Notes under the pieces: model-generated | Databases searched by the model: none | Seen by the model: the letters and a program-made list of their open reading frames with translations, nothing else | What the model was told of the DNA's origin: nothing | Translations under genes and position numbers: made by a program | Shown here: one piece after another, positions 22,787 to 30,679 of the stretch | How the letters are laid out: the number at the start of each line of letters is the position of its first letter | How positions within the stretch are numbered: position 1 is the first letter of the stretch | Assembly: GCA_026392515.1 (NCBI GenBank) | Contig: JAPLBY010000004.1 | Location: 1-51,002 of the forward strand | Direction of reading: 5' to 3' | Source of the DNA: Actinomycetota bacterium | Lineage (GTDB): Bacteria > Actinomycetota > Actinomycetes > S36-B12 > UBA5976 | Length of the DNA: 51,002 bases

Positions 22787-24121
22787 ATTCGCCGAAGCCT
22801 GCTTGCGTTTGCGTTGCTCATTGGTGGCATTGGAATCTCATCAAACTCCACTGCGGAGACTGTTGACATTGTTACGCCGGCTCCAGCACAAATCGGAATC
22901 CTGCAACCCGCAACTGTTGTAGCTGAAATTGATTCAGCGATAGTCACAAACTTGGTTCAAGAAGAACTTGTTGATCCTCGTCTAGGTGGGGGAGTCACTG
23001 CATTTGTGATCGATGCAAATTCAGGAAAAGTTTTAGTTGACATCAACGGTCAGCAAGCGATGATTCCAGCTTCGACCTTAAAGATCTTTACTGGTATCGC
23101 CGCAATGAATGTGTTGGGCGCACAAACTAGATTCGAAACGATTGTTAAGCGCGAAGGTAGTCAGCTAACAATCATTGGTGGCGGCGATCCAACTTTAGTT
23201 TCGCAAACTCCAGACAATTGGCGAGGCAAACCACCTGGGGCAGAACCACCGCCATCGCTTGATCAACTCGCAGACCTAGCGGTTGTTGCAATTGGCCCGA
23301 CACCTGAAGCGTTCGTTGTGAATTTTGATGACTCACTTTTTGAATCTCCGAAAGCACATTCAACTTGGCCAGATCAATATCTTCGTACTGGGGAAGTAGC
23401 GCCAGCTCAAGGCTTGATTATGGATTTTGGAATTAATGATTCCGAAGCAGTTATGAAAGACCCAGCGAAATCTGCTGCTCAATATTTTGCTGACGCATTA
23501 ACAGCACGTGGAATTCCAGCGACCTTAGGTGAAAGAAAAGTTGCTGGGGACACGGCGTCCGTTTTAACAAGCATCAAGTCTGCAACTGTCACCGACATTG
23601 TGGAGCGAATGATTACAACGAGCAATAACACCATGGCTGAATTTTTGGCACATCACATTGGTGGTGCCAATGGTGAGTACACATATGAATCAGGTGCCAA
23701 GGCAACTACAGAAGCATTGACGGCAGCACAAATTGATTTAACTGGCGTCACAATTCTTGATGGTTCAGGTTTGAGCCGCTCTAATCAAGCCAGTGCTAAA
23801 TCCTTAGTTTCTGCGTTGAGCTATGCCAGTAAGACGGATGGTTCGGCCTGGACAAATTTAAGTGGCTTACCCGTGGCGGGAATCTCTGGAACTTTGGTGG
23901 ATCGGTACGACGTTGGTGAACCAGGGCGTGGCACAGTTCGCGCAAAAACTGGAACGCTCTCCAAAGTCGTGGCACTTTCCGGAACTCTTGTTGATGCAAG
24001 TGGTGACGTGCTGATTTTCACTTTCATTGCCAATGAAGTGCCAAGTGGAACTAAACAAGGCGAAGCAGCTCTTGATGAAGTCGTTAAAGCACTCGTGCAA
24101 TGTGGTTGTCGTACTCCGTAG
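22787..24121 (+). CDS. dacB: D-alanyl-D-alanine carboxypeptidase/endopeptidase (PBP4 type), probable ATT start
   Basis: A penicillin-binding protein of peptidase family S13 that trims or cleaves peptidoglycan cross-links outside the membrane. The serine motif ASTLK (Ser about 96, Lys about 99 from ATT 22787), the SNN motif in TTSNNTMAEF, and RAKTGTL near the C-terminus are all present. The N-terminus RRSLLAFALLIGGIG is a clear signal peptide only if translation begins at ATT 22784 or 22787, which the AAGGAGG upstream supports; the first standard start (TTG 22814) would cut the signal in half. tilS follows 25 nt later with its own -10 element. Function is secure; the start codon is inferred. 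Confidence 0.87.
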   Translation: MRRSLLAFALLIGGIGISSNSTAETVDIVTPAPAQIGILQPATVVAEIDSAIVTNLVQEELVDPRLGGGVTAFVIDANSGKVLVDINGQQAMIPASTLKIFTGIAAMNVLGAQTRFETIVKREGSQLTIIGGGDPTLVSQTPDNWRGKPPGAEPPPSLDQLADLAVVAIGPTPEAFVVNFDDSLFESPKAHSTWPDQYLRTGEVAPAQGLIMDFGINDSEAVMKDPAKSAAQYFADALTARGIPATLGERKVAGDTASVLTSIKSATVTDIVERMITTSNNTMAEFLAHHIGGANGEYTYESGAKATTEALTAAQIDLTGVTILDGSGLSRSNQASAKSLVSALSYASKTDGSAWTNLSGLPVAGISGTLVDRYDVGEPGRGTVRAKTGTLSKVVALSGTLVDASGDVLIFTFIANEVPSGTKQGEAALDEVVKALVQCGCRTP

Positions 24122-24134
24122 GTTCAAAGTTGCG

Positions 24135-24140
24135 TAGAGT
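24135..24140 (+). promoter_or_regulatory. -10 element of a leaderless promoter for tilS
   Basis: TAGAGT lies 6 nt before the ATG at 24147, with no ribosome site between. Confidence 0.5.
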
Positions 24141-24146
24141 CAGAAC

Positions 24147-25094
24147 ATGATCAACCTGGAACTTCGACAAGGCTTAATTGCCAATCTTGCCGATTTAGAA
24201 GCAGGCGATCTGATTTTTGTTGGCTGTAGTGGTGGCGCTGACAGTTTGGCGTTAGTTAAATGCGCTGTGCATGTAGGCAAAGAGAAGACGATCTCCGTCG
24301 GAGCGATTGTCATTGATCACCAAATTCAAGCGGACTCAGCAAAGACTGCCCAAGCATCAGCTGATGCAGCGCGAGAACTTGGCGCTGATCCGGTTCTGAT
24401 CGTGAATGTTGTTGTTGCTACTGGCTCGGGCTCAGGTGGCATGGAAGCAGCAGCTCGCAATGCTCGGCGAACTGCATTTGGAAATGTAGTGAAAGAACAC
24501 GGGGCAAAAGCCGTATTGCTTGGTCACACTTTGGAAGATCAAGCCGAAACTGTGTTGCTTGGGTTAGCTCGCGGATCAGGTGCGCGTTCACTTTCCGGAA
24601 TGCGAGCAATTGAAGGAATTTATCGTCGGCCATTCCTGGGAATAGATCGAGCAATTGTTCGAGCAGAAGTTGGCGACCTAAAGGTTTTTGAAGATCCACA
24701 TAACAGTGACAGCAAGTTTTCTCGGGTTCGAGTTAGAAATACGATCTTGCCGATGTTGGAAGCTGAACTTGGTCCGGGTGTTACCCAGGCACTAGTGCGA
24801 AGTGCTGATTTATTGCGCGACGACGCTGATGCACTTGATGCGCTAGCTCGGTTTGAAGTTACGCGAGTTGGTGACGATGTGAATTTGATTGGCGCATTGC
24901 CTCGGGCAATTCGATCCAGAGTTATCCGCCAGCTGGCAATTTCTAACGGATGCCCAATTAATGACTTAACCAGGGATCATGTGTTGGCAATCGATGCCTT
25001 GATTACAAACTGGCATGGGCAAGGTGCGCTAAATCTGCCAGGCGGTGTCAACGTCGAAAGACGACATGAAAGACTTACGTTCTATCAGCCATAG
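24147..25094 (+). CDS. tilS: tRNA(Ile)-lysidine synthetase
   Basis: Attaches lysine to C34 of the CAU-anticodon isoleucine tRNA so that it reads AUA. The ATP pyrophosphatase loop GCSGGADS is at about residues 26-33; VIDHQIQ, LLGHTLEDQAETVLLGL and the later RRPFLG and VRNTILPML segments are typical. At 315 residues it is the short actinobacterial form without a large C-terminal domain. It is followed 17 nt later by hpt, the classic tilS-hpt order. Confidence 0.93.
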   Translation: MINLELRQGLIANLADLEAGDLIFVGCSGGADSLALVKCAVHVGKEKTISVGAIVIDHQIQADSAKTAQASADAARELGADPVLIVNVVVATGSGSGGMEAAARNARRTAFGNVVKEHGAKAVLLGHTLEDQAETVLLGLARGSGARSLSGMRAIEGIYRRPFLGIDRAIVRAEVGDLKVFEDPHNSDSKFSRVRVRNTILPMLEAELGPGVTQALVRSADLLRDDADALDALARFEVTRVGDDVNLIGALPRAIRSRVIRQLAISNGCPINDLTRDHVLAIDALITNWHGQGALNLPGGVNVERRHERLTFYQP

Positions 25095-25111
25095 AAATCC
25101 GGGAGCAATGC

Positions 25112-25675
25112 GTGGACGCAGCACAAATTGGAAATGAATTAACCAGCATCGTTTTGACGACTGAGCAAATCGATACCCGAATTCGTGAGATTGCTGCCGA
25201 GATTGATAAAGACTACGCAAGTGCCGAAAAACCAGTTCTTATGGTTGGCGTGCTTAAAGGCGCAGTAATGGTGATGGCTGACTTAGCTCGCGCGGTTTCA
25301 ATTCCGGTCGAATTTGATTTCATGGCCGTTTCTTCTTATGGCTCAGGCACAAAGTCCAGTGGTGTTGTTCGCATCATCAAGGACCTCGACATTGATTTAG
25401 CAGGCCGCGACGTTTTGATCGTCGAAGATATTTTGGATTCAGGTCTAACACTTTCGTGGTTAATCAAGAACTTAAAGTCACGTCATCCAAAGTCGGTTGA
25501 AGTTATGACCATGATGCGTAAACCAGATGCAATCAAGGTTGAAGTTCCAGCCAAATATATTGGCTTTGATATTCCAAACGAATTCGTTGTTGGCTTTGGA
25601 CTTGATTACGCAGAAAAGTATCGCAATCTTCGCGAAGTTGGAATCTTAGCCCCACACGTTTACGGCGGAGAATAA
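25112..25675 (+). CDS. hpt: Hypoxanthine phosphoribosyltransferase
   Basis: Salvages hypoxanthine and guanine to IMP and GMP using PRPP. The 187-residue enzyme has the PRPP-binding signature VLIVEDILDSGLTL, the catalytic-loop region AVSSYGSGTKSSG and the C-terminal VVGFGLDYAEKYRNL. The start is GTG 25112, preceded by GGGAGC. It forms an operon with tilS. Its stop codon is next to the U-run that ends the SRP RNA on the opposite strand. Confidence 0.94.
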   Translation: MDAAQIGNELTSIVLTTEQIDTRIREIAAEIDKDYASAEKPVLMVGVLKGAVMVMADLARAVSIPVEFDFMAVSSYGSGTKSSGVVRIIKDLDIDLAGRDVLIVEDILDSGLTLSWLIKNLKSRHPKSVEVMTMMRKPDAIKVEVPAKYIGFDIPNEFVVGFGLDYAEKYRNLREVGILAPHVYGGE

Positions 25676-25680
25676 AAAAG

Positions 25681-25765
25681 ACCCCTCGCGTACCCGAAAG
25701 AGCCTGCTTATCCTTGCTGCCTTCCGGCCCTGGGGAGGTTCACAGGTTTACGCCACGCGAGGGGC
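25681..25765 (-). ncRNA. ffs: Signal recognition particle RNA, small bacterial type
   Basis: On the minus strand the sequence has the invariant core CAGGGCCGGAAGGCAGCAAGG of SRP domain IV read in two adjoining parts (tip GGAAG loop and the asymmetric internal loop), flanked by CCTGTGAACC and AAGCAGGCTC. The ends GCCCCTCGCG and CGCGAGGGGT pair to close the long hairpin. A run of T follows on the transcribed strand (25675-25680), giving a terminator. Length about 85 nt fits the 4.5S class. It works with Ffh to target membrane proteins. Confidence 0.92.
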
Positions 25766-25788
25766 TATTGCTAATTCTAGTTAGATAA

Positions 25789-26574
25789 TTACTCGCTTGA
25801 TTTCGCCTTTAAATTGGCATTTGAATATGTATCTTGCAAGCGGTTATAAAGCGCATCGAACCATCCGTCTTGTTCTAAGCCGGTTCGGTTTCGGTAATTC
25901 AATCCACCTGGGGTCTCGTGTTCAACTGGCAAGTGTGGAATTTCGGCATCGGTTGCAGCCTGTCCTTCAATTGCTAGACCTTCCAGCAGTGATCGAACAT
26001 ATTGCGATGCGGTGTCATGATCAATGCCGTTATCTTCCGTCCACTTCATAACCGTGTTTTGAATAGTGAAGTAAGTCGACATTACTGCCGAGGTAATGCT
26101 GAGAATTCGAATCTTAGTTTCGTCATCCATGATTACGATGTCGCCAAGGCCAGCAAATTCGCGAACTACATCAGGATGCGATGGGCAAATAACTAATGGC
26201 CCTTTGTGATGAACAATTGCTGGCAGCGGAATTAATTGGCTCACTTGAGTTGCTGGCGCAGTTAGTTTTGCGATTCCACTTGGTGGTGTGCCGGCAATAA
26301 AGCTGGCGATGATTTGATCTTCCCGAAAAGTTAGATCTGCAAGTGCTTCATCAACTTGGTTTGGCAACATGCTGATGACGACCATGTCGCTGGCATCGAT
26401 AACCGCTTGGTTTGAGTCCAACCGGATGCAGTGTTCAAATTTTGCTGCCAACTCAGTCGATCGCTTCTCGCCGCGAGGGGAGAGGTAGATATTTTTTTGC
26501 GCGCCACCTCGAGAAGCCATGGCTTCAATAACTGCAGTTGATACGGTGCCGACACCAAGGAATCCAATTTTCAT
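25789..26574 (-). CDS. Pyrroline-5-carboxylate reductase-like NAD(P)-binding protein
   Basis: A 261-residue protein with an N-terminal Rossmann fold (KIGFLGVGTVSTAVIEAM), YLSPRG at the cofactor-phosphate position and a C-terminal helical part like ProC. VVISMLPNQVDE and a Leu/Ile-rich segment followed by PLPAIVHHKGPL match the family. The C-terminal ETPGGLNYR resembles the conserved TPGG loop of ProC. It may be a true proline enzyme or a paralogue acting on another imine; the spacing between motifs looks like the paralogue group. ATG 26574 is preceded by GAGAGA, a fair ribosome site. Confidence 0.75.
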   Translation of the reverse strand: MKIGFLGVGTVSTAVIEAMASRGGAQKNIYLSPRGEKRSTELAAKFEHCIRLDSNQAVIDASDMVVISMLPNQVDEALADLTFREDQIIASFIAGTPPSGIAKLTAPATQVSQLIPLPAIVHHKGPLVICPSHPDVVREFAGLGDIVIMDDETKIRILSITSAVMSTYFTIQNTVMKWTEDNGIDHDTASQYVRSLLEGLAIEGQAATDAEIPHLPVEHETPGGLNYRNRTGLEQDGWFDALYNRLQDTYSNANLKAKSSE

Positions 26575-26597
26575 ATTTGATTCTCTCGCACAAAGCA

Positions 26598-26625
26598 AAA
26601 AGAACACCCAAAAGGGTGTTCTTTT
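26598..26625 (-). terminator. Intrinsic terminator, perfect 12-bp stem
   Basis: AAAAGAACACCC, loop AAAA, GGGTGTTCTTTT. The U-run works on both strands. On the minus strand it ends the aquaporin-arsC transcript 9 nt beyond the arsC stop. Confidence 0.85.
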
Positions 26626-26633
26626 CTATTGGA

Positions 26634-27044
26634 TTAAAACTTGGCGTCGATCTCAGCGATCAGTGCTTCAACCTTGGCTCGAATTTCATCACGAATCGGA
26701 CGAACTTCCTCCACACCTTTGCCAGCTGGATCGTTTAATGGCCAATCAAGGTAAGTCTTACCTGGGAAGAATGGGCAAGCATCGCCGCAACCCATTGTGA
26801 TTACGTAATCAGAATCTTTAACGGTCTCATCACTAAGAACCTTCGGCACATTGTTAGCAATGTCGATTCCTTCTTCGGCCATAGCTTCGATTGCCGAAGG
26901 GTTTACTTGATCCTTTGGTTGAGTTCCAGCTGAAAGAACTTGGATTCGATCGCCAGCGAGAGCCTGAAGATATCCGGCAGCCATTTGCGAACGACCTGCG
27001 TTATGAACGCAAACGAAAAGTACGGTGGCTTTTGTATTAGGCAC
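26634..27044 (-). CDS. arsC: Arsenate reductase, low-molecular-weight phosphatase type
   Basis: Reduces arsenate to arsenite. The 136-residue protein has the P-loop CVHNAGRSQ with the nucleophile Cys, the further Cys in MGCGDACPFFPGK that form the relay disulfide, and LDWPLNDPAGKG with the catalytic Asp. This is the thioredoxin- or mycoredoxin-coupled class; with mshA in the same window, a mycothiol/mycoredoxin link is possible (inference). Its start overlaps the aquaporin gene by 8 nt, so both are co-translated, and a perfect terminator follows. Confidence 0.92.
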   Translation of the reverse strand: MPNTKATVLFVCVHNAGRSQMAAGYLQALAGDRIQVLSAGTQPKDQVNPSAIEAMAEEGIDIANNVPKVLSDETVKDSDYVITMGCGDACPFFPGKTYLDWPLNDPAGKGVEEVRPIRDEIRAKVEALIAEIDAKF

Positions 27045-27693
27045 GAGTGACTCCTTTAATTAATGCAACGCCGAGCATTGCACCGATTAGTTGGGCGATG
27101 ATGAAAGGCAAAACCGAAGCAGGGTTGATTCCTGCGAAGGTATCTGAGAACACGCGACCGATTGTTACTGCAGGGTTTGCGAAGGACGTGGAAGATGTAA
27201 AGAAGTAGGCAGATCCGATCCAGGCTGCAACAGCTACCGGAATCAACTTGTCTTGACTTCGCGCAACTAGAACAAAAATCACTGTAATCAATCCAGCGGT
27301 AGCAATTACTTCACCAACCAAAGTGCCAGTTGAAACTCGTTCATTAGTAGAAATCTGGATTGCTTCAAGATCAAACATGACGTTCGCGATTATTGCGCCA
27401 GAAATTGCGCCAGCGATTTGGGCGGAGATGAATGATAAAAACTCAACCGCATTCATTTCACGTCGCAAAACTTGAACTAGCGTCACTGCTGGATTTAAAT
27501 GAGCACCGCTGATTGGTGCAATTATCAGAATAAGTAAGGCAAGCGCGAAAATTGTCGAGAACGCATTGATTAAGAGCGCAACGCCCGAATCCTTAGAAAG
27601 ATTCGTTCCCATGATTCCGGAACCGACAACTACACAAACTAACGTCGCAGTTCCGATGTACTCGGCAAGCCATTTTCTGAGAATTTTGATCAC
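27037..27693 (-). CDS. MIP-family channel next to arsC, AqpS-like
   Basis: A 218-residue aquaporin-family channel with six membrane helices and both half-helix motifs: GAHLNPAVTL and SFANPAVTIG. Canonical aquaporins have Arg after the second NPA; here it is Val, a change that widens the selectivity filter and, as I recall, is seen in arsenite channels of the AqpS kind. The overlap with arsC suggests arsenite made by ArsC leaves through this channel. The GTG start at 27693 is directly adjacent to AGGAG, which is unusually close, so the exact start is uncertain. No ArsR regulator is nearby. Confidence 0.88.
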   Translation of the reverse strand: MIKILRKWLAEYIGTATLVCVVVGSGIMGTNLSKDSGVALLINAFSTIFALALLILIIAPISGAHLNPAVTLVQVLRREMNAVEFLSFISAQIAGAISGAIIANVMFDLEAIQISTNERVSTGTLVGEVIATAGLITVIFVLVARSQDKLIPVAVAAWIGSAYFFTSSTSFANPAVTIGRVFSDTFAGINPASVLPFIIAQLIGAMLGVALIKGVTRA

Positions 27694-27830
27694 TCCTGTT
27701 TATCTCAACAAAATGAACTCTATTTCTGCCCGGCATCAACTGCCTAAATGAAATGAGTCTGTTTGCTAAATGTTCACGTTCGCTTGCAGGCGCAGTTAAG
27801 GAAATCTGCAGTTTGCCACTCCGATTGCAA

Positions 27831-27848
27831 GTGATCGCCAGCGATCAC
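27831..27848. repeat. Perfect 8-bp palindrome (GTGATCGC-CA-GCGATCAC)
   Basis: Exact inverted repeat with a 2-bp spacer, 138 bp upstream of the aquaporin start. There is no U-run, so it looks more like a protein-binding site than a terminator. Possible operator for the arsenic genes (inference). Confidence 0.5.
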
Positions 27849-27880
27849 GCAATCCGCTCCCAAATCCGGCTACCTCACAA

Positions 27881-27918
27881 ATAAGAAGAGAACACCCAAA
27901 AGGATGTTCTCTTCTTAT
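27881..27918. terminator. Long hairpin, near copy of the arsC terminator core
   Basis: The arms ATAAGAAGAGAACACCC and GGATGTTCTCTTCTTAT pair over 17 bp with one mismatch around an AAAA loop. The inner 22 bp match the hairpin after arsC (26598-26625) with one difference. It may end transcripts from either side of the gap. The T-run is interrupted. Confidence 0.6.
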
Positions 27919-27919
27919 G

Positions 27920-27960
27920 GCGGAGGATAGGGGACTCCGTCGAGGCGAAGCCTCTCCTCC
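27920..27960 (-). repeat. Truncated tRNA-Ser-like copy
   Basis: GCGGAGGATAGGGGA (27920-27934) is identical to the 3' end of the tRNA-Ser gene (28022-28036). On the minus strand the copy starts GGAGGA and ends TCCTCC, keeping an acceptor-like stem, but the D arm, anticodon and variable arm are replaced by a small GGCTTCGCC hairpin. It is not a working tRNA; it could be a recombination remnant or a tRNA-like hairpin. Confidence 0.55.
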
Positions 27961-27993
27961 TCAAATCACAGCATCATCGCTGTAAAGACAAAA

Positions 27994-28009
27994 CGCCCCT
28001 TTCGGGGCG
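27994..28009 (-). terminator. Terminator of tRNA-Ser
   Basis: CGCCCC-GAAA-GGGGCG on the minus strand followed by TTTTGTC, 13 nt beyond the tRNA 3' end. Confidence 0.78.
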
Positions 28010-28022
28010 CTTCGTTTTACAG

Positions 28023-28107
28023 CGGAGGATAGGGGATTTGAACCCCTGAGGGCTTTCACCCAACTCGCTTTCCAAGCGAGCGCCATAGGCCACTAGGCGA
28101 ATCCTCC
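28023..28107 (-). tRNA. tRNA-Ser (anticodon GGA)
   Basis: Reads UCC and UCU codons. The acceptor stem GGAGGAT pairs with ATCCTCC; the anticodon arm CTCGC-TTGGAAA-GCGAG gives anticodon GGA; the T arm GGGG-TTCAAAT-CCCC is perfect. The long variable arm (about TTGGGTGAAAGCCCTCA) is that of a class II tRNA, as expected for Ser. The discriminator is G and CCA is not encoded. Confidence 0.95.
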
Positions 28108-28194
28108 GTGGACGAGATTACCTGCATTTAGGTAGCCAAGGCTAATTCGAAGGATTTCTCTGCAGTGACTTCAAGGGCAGTCAGGGCTACCGAC

Positions 28195-28200
28195 TACTCT
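28195..28200 (+). promoter_or_regulatory. -10 element of a leaderless promoter for dnaX
   Basis: TACTCT lies 7 nt before the ATG at 28208; no ribosome site is present. Confidence 0.45.
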
Positions 28201-28207
28201 CTTACAT

Positions 28208-29998
28208 ATGTCCTTGGCCCTTTACCGAAAGTACCGACCTGGTCAGTTTTCTGACGTAATCGGGCAAGAACACGTCACCGCCCCGCTTTCCCGCGCATTA
28301 GATAGTGATCGCATCCATCACGCATATCTATTCACCGGCCCACGTGGTTGCGGCAAAACTTCATCAGCTCGCATTATGGCCCGTTCGATGAATTGCGAAC
28401 AAGGTCCAACTTCGAATCCTTGTGGGGTTTGCCAGTCGTGCATTGACTTAGCTCCGAATGGACCGGGCTCAATCGACGTTATTGAAATTGACGCTGCGAC
28501 CTATCGCGGAATCGATGACGCAAAAGAATTACGTGAGCGCGCAGTTTATGCACCGGTTCATGCCCGATTCAAGGTTTACATCATCGATGAGGCTCATCAG
28601 TTAACTCGCGATGCATTTAATGTGCTGCTCAAATTAGTTGAAGAACCACCACCACATTTGCGATTTATCTTCGCGACTACTGAACCAGACAAAATCATTC
28701 CAACACTTCGTTCTCGCACTCACCACTATCCATTTCGGTTAGTTTCTGCCAAGACTTTGGCGCAACACATGACGCTGATGTGTGAACGTGAAGGTATCGC
28801 AGCAGACCCTGCCGCACTCGCACTTGTTGCTCGCGCCGGAGCTGGATCAGTTCGCGATGCGCAATCGGTACTCGGACAAGTTATTGCTGGCTCTGGACCA
28901 GAAGGCGTAACTTACGCAGACACTGTTGCTCAACTTGGATTCACCGATGAATCACTATTGAGTCAAGTTGTTGTTGCGATTGCAAATGGTGATGGCGCTT
29001 CACTATTCACTTTGATTGAACAAGTTGTAACTTCGGGTCATGAACCTCGTCGCTTTGCAAATGACTTGCTTGATCATCTGCGCGATCTAGTTGTTGTTAC
29101 TCAAGTTCCTGATGCTGCTACATCTGGATTATTCGAAATTCCTAATGAACAAATCGATGATCTGGTTAGCCAAGCCAAACTTTTCACTCCGGCCCAATTA
29201 GTGCGCGTTGCTGACTTAGTTAGTTCAGGACTATCTGAACTTCGCGGCGCGGCATCACCAAAACTTCAACTTGAACTACTTGCTGCTCGCTTAGTTACAA
29301 ATGAAGTGACGCAAGACTTAATTGCTCGCGTTGAAAAACTTGAGCAGGATGGCCCGCGGGTTTCAAACTCAGCGCCAGTTCCAGCTCGCGCTCGCGTTGC
29401 CGCAGAACAGCCAGTAACCCAACAGACCGAGACCCCAATTGAATCTGCACCTGCTGCAGCCAAGACTCCACCACCACGGCCAGTTGTTTCTACTACACCG
29501 GCTCCACTTAAGCCGTCGCAAGTTACCGCGGCTGCAACGCAAAAAGCTGAAGAGAAATCTGCGGAAGCACCGGCAACACTGACTGGTCCAGTTTCCTTTG
29601 AACAAATTCGTGATGCTTGGCCAGCAATTTTGCAAACGCTCGGCAGTCAAAGTCGCGTCGCTGGAATTGTCATGGTTGATACCGCACCAGTTTCGTTTGG
29701 CGAAGACAAAGTTCTGGCGGTTGCATTCCCGAATTCAAACACCATGAACAATGCTGTTAAGAGTGGTCACGATGATCGCTTGCGGTTAGTGATTCAAAAT
29801 CTGTTCCATGTTGATGTGCGAATTGATCCAACAGTAGATCCAAATCGCGCTGCACCTGCAAAGCCAAAGAAAGCGGCGGCGACAGATGCAGGTGAAGCAT
29901 CACCGGATGATGAGACAACGCCAACTCGCTCTTCAATCGACATCATCACTAGCTCACTTGGTGGACAAGTTATTAGTGAAAGTCCGCGAGACGCATGA
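28208..29998 (+). CDS. dnaX: DNA polymerase III subunits gamma/tau
   Basis: Clamp-loader ATPase of the replisome. The 596-residue protein has Walker [13 protein letters not shown] (about 44-55), a four-Cys zinc module (CEQG...NPCGVCQSC), Walker [10 protein letters not shown], sensor 1 FATTEPDKI and the SRT motif. From about residue 385 to 470 there is a Pro/Ala-rich linker, then a C-terminal domain (about 460-545) and an acidic tail. No slippery frameshift heptamer stood out, so I see no sign of a programmed shorter gamma form. Overlaps recR by 4 nt (ATGA). Confidence 0.93.
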   Translation: MSLALYRKYRPGQFSDVIGQEHVTAPLSRALDSDRIHHAYLFTGPRGCGKTSSARIMARSMNCEQGPTSNPCGVCQSCIDLAPNGPGSIDVIEIDAATYRGIDDAKELRERAVYAPVHARFKVYIIDEAHQLTRDAFNVLLKLVEEPPPHLRFIFATTEPDKIIPTLRSRTHHYPFRLVSAKTLAQHMTLMCEREGIAADPAALALVARAGAGSVRDAQSVLGQVIAGSGPEGVTYADTVAQLGFTDESLLSQVVVAIANGDGASLFTLIEQVVTSGHEPRRFANDLLDHLRDLVVVTQVPDAATSGLFEIPNEQIDDLVSQAKLFTPAQLVRVADLVSSGLSELRGAASPKLQLELLAARLVTNEVTQDLIARVEKLEQDGPRVSNSAPVPARARVAAEQPVTQQTETPIESAPAAAKTPPPRPVVSTTPAPLKPSQVTAAATQKAEEKSAEAPATLTGPVSFEQIRDAWPAILQTLGSQSRVAGIVMVDTAPVSFGEDKVLAVAFPNSNTMNNAVKSGHDDRLRLVIQNLFHVDVRIDPTVDPNRAAPAKPKKAAATDAGEASPDDETTPTRSSIDIITSSLGGQVISESPRDA

Positions 29999-30603
29999 GC
30001 AACATGTACGAAGGCATCGTTCAGGACTTGATTGATGAACTTGCCAAGTTGCCAGGAGTTGGACCGAAGGGCGCGACTCGAATTGCGTTCCACTTACTTG
30101 CAACTGACAGTGCTGATGTGACTCGGTTAGCCACGGTACTTGCTGAAGTAAAGGACAAAATTAAGTTCTGTCGAACTTGCTACAACGTGGCCCAAGATGA
30201 CCTTTGCCGGATTTGTGCCGACACTCGTCGAGACGAGACTGCGATTTGTGTAGTTGAAGAACCAAAAGATGTTTTAGCGGTAGAACGAACTCGGGAATTT
30301 CGCGGCAGGTATCACGTGCTGGGTGGCGCAATTAGCCCAATTGACGGCGTTGGGCCTGATGACCTGCGGGTAACTGAACTTATGACCCGACTTGCTGATG
30401 GTGCAATCGTTGAAATCATCTTGGCCACGGATCCAAATCTTGAAGGTGAAGCCACAGCCACCTACTTAACGAGATTGATTTCTCCATTGGGAATAAAGGT
30501 AACCAGGCTTGCATCTGGATTACCGGTCGGTGGCGACCTTGAATATGCTGACGAAGTCACTTTGGGACGAGCATTTGAGGGTCGACGCCAAGTTAGTCCT
30601 TAG
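29995..30603 (+). CDS. recR: Recombination mediator protein RecR
   Basis: Works with RecO (and RecF) to load RecA at gaps. The 202-residue protein has the N-terminal helix-hairpin-helix ([20 protein letters not shown]), a four-Cys zinc finger ([16 protein letters not shown]) and a Toprim domain ([24 protein letters not shown]). It is coupled to dnaX by ATGA. In many bacteria ybaB/ebfC lies between dnaX and recR; here it is absent. Confidence 0.94.
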   Translation: MSNMYEGIVQDLIDELAKLPGVGPKGATRIAFHLLATDSADVTRLATVLAEVKDKIKFCRTCYNVAQDDLCRICADTRRDETAICVVEEPKDVLAVERTREFRGRYHVLGGAISPIDGVGPDDLRVTELMTRLADGAIVEIILATDPNLEGEATATYLTRLISPLGIKVTRLASGLPVGGDLEYADEVTLGRAFEGRRQVSP

Positions 30604-30679
30604 CTCTGCGACCTCTATCCCGGTTCCATAATTTGGACGGTGATTTCGCAGATCGAGATTCCATTTAGACTTATGTTCT

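Larger units (their letters stand above)
27694..28207. other. 514-bp gap without a protein gene
   Basis: No convincing coding frame in either direction. The gap holds, in order, the upstream region of the aquaporin gene, a perfect palindrome (27831-27848), a long hairpin (27881-27918), a truncated tRNA-like hairpin (27920-27960), the tRNA-Ser terminator, the tRNA-Ser gene, and the dnaX promoter. Confidence 0.8.
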
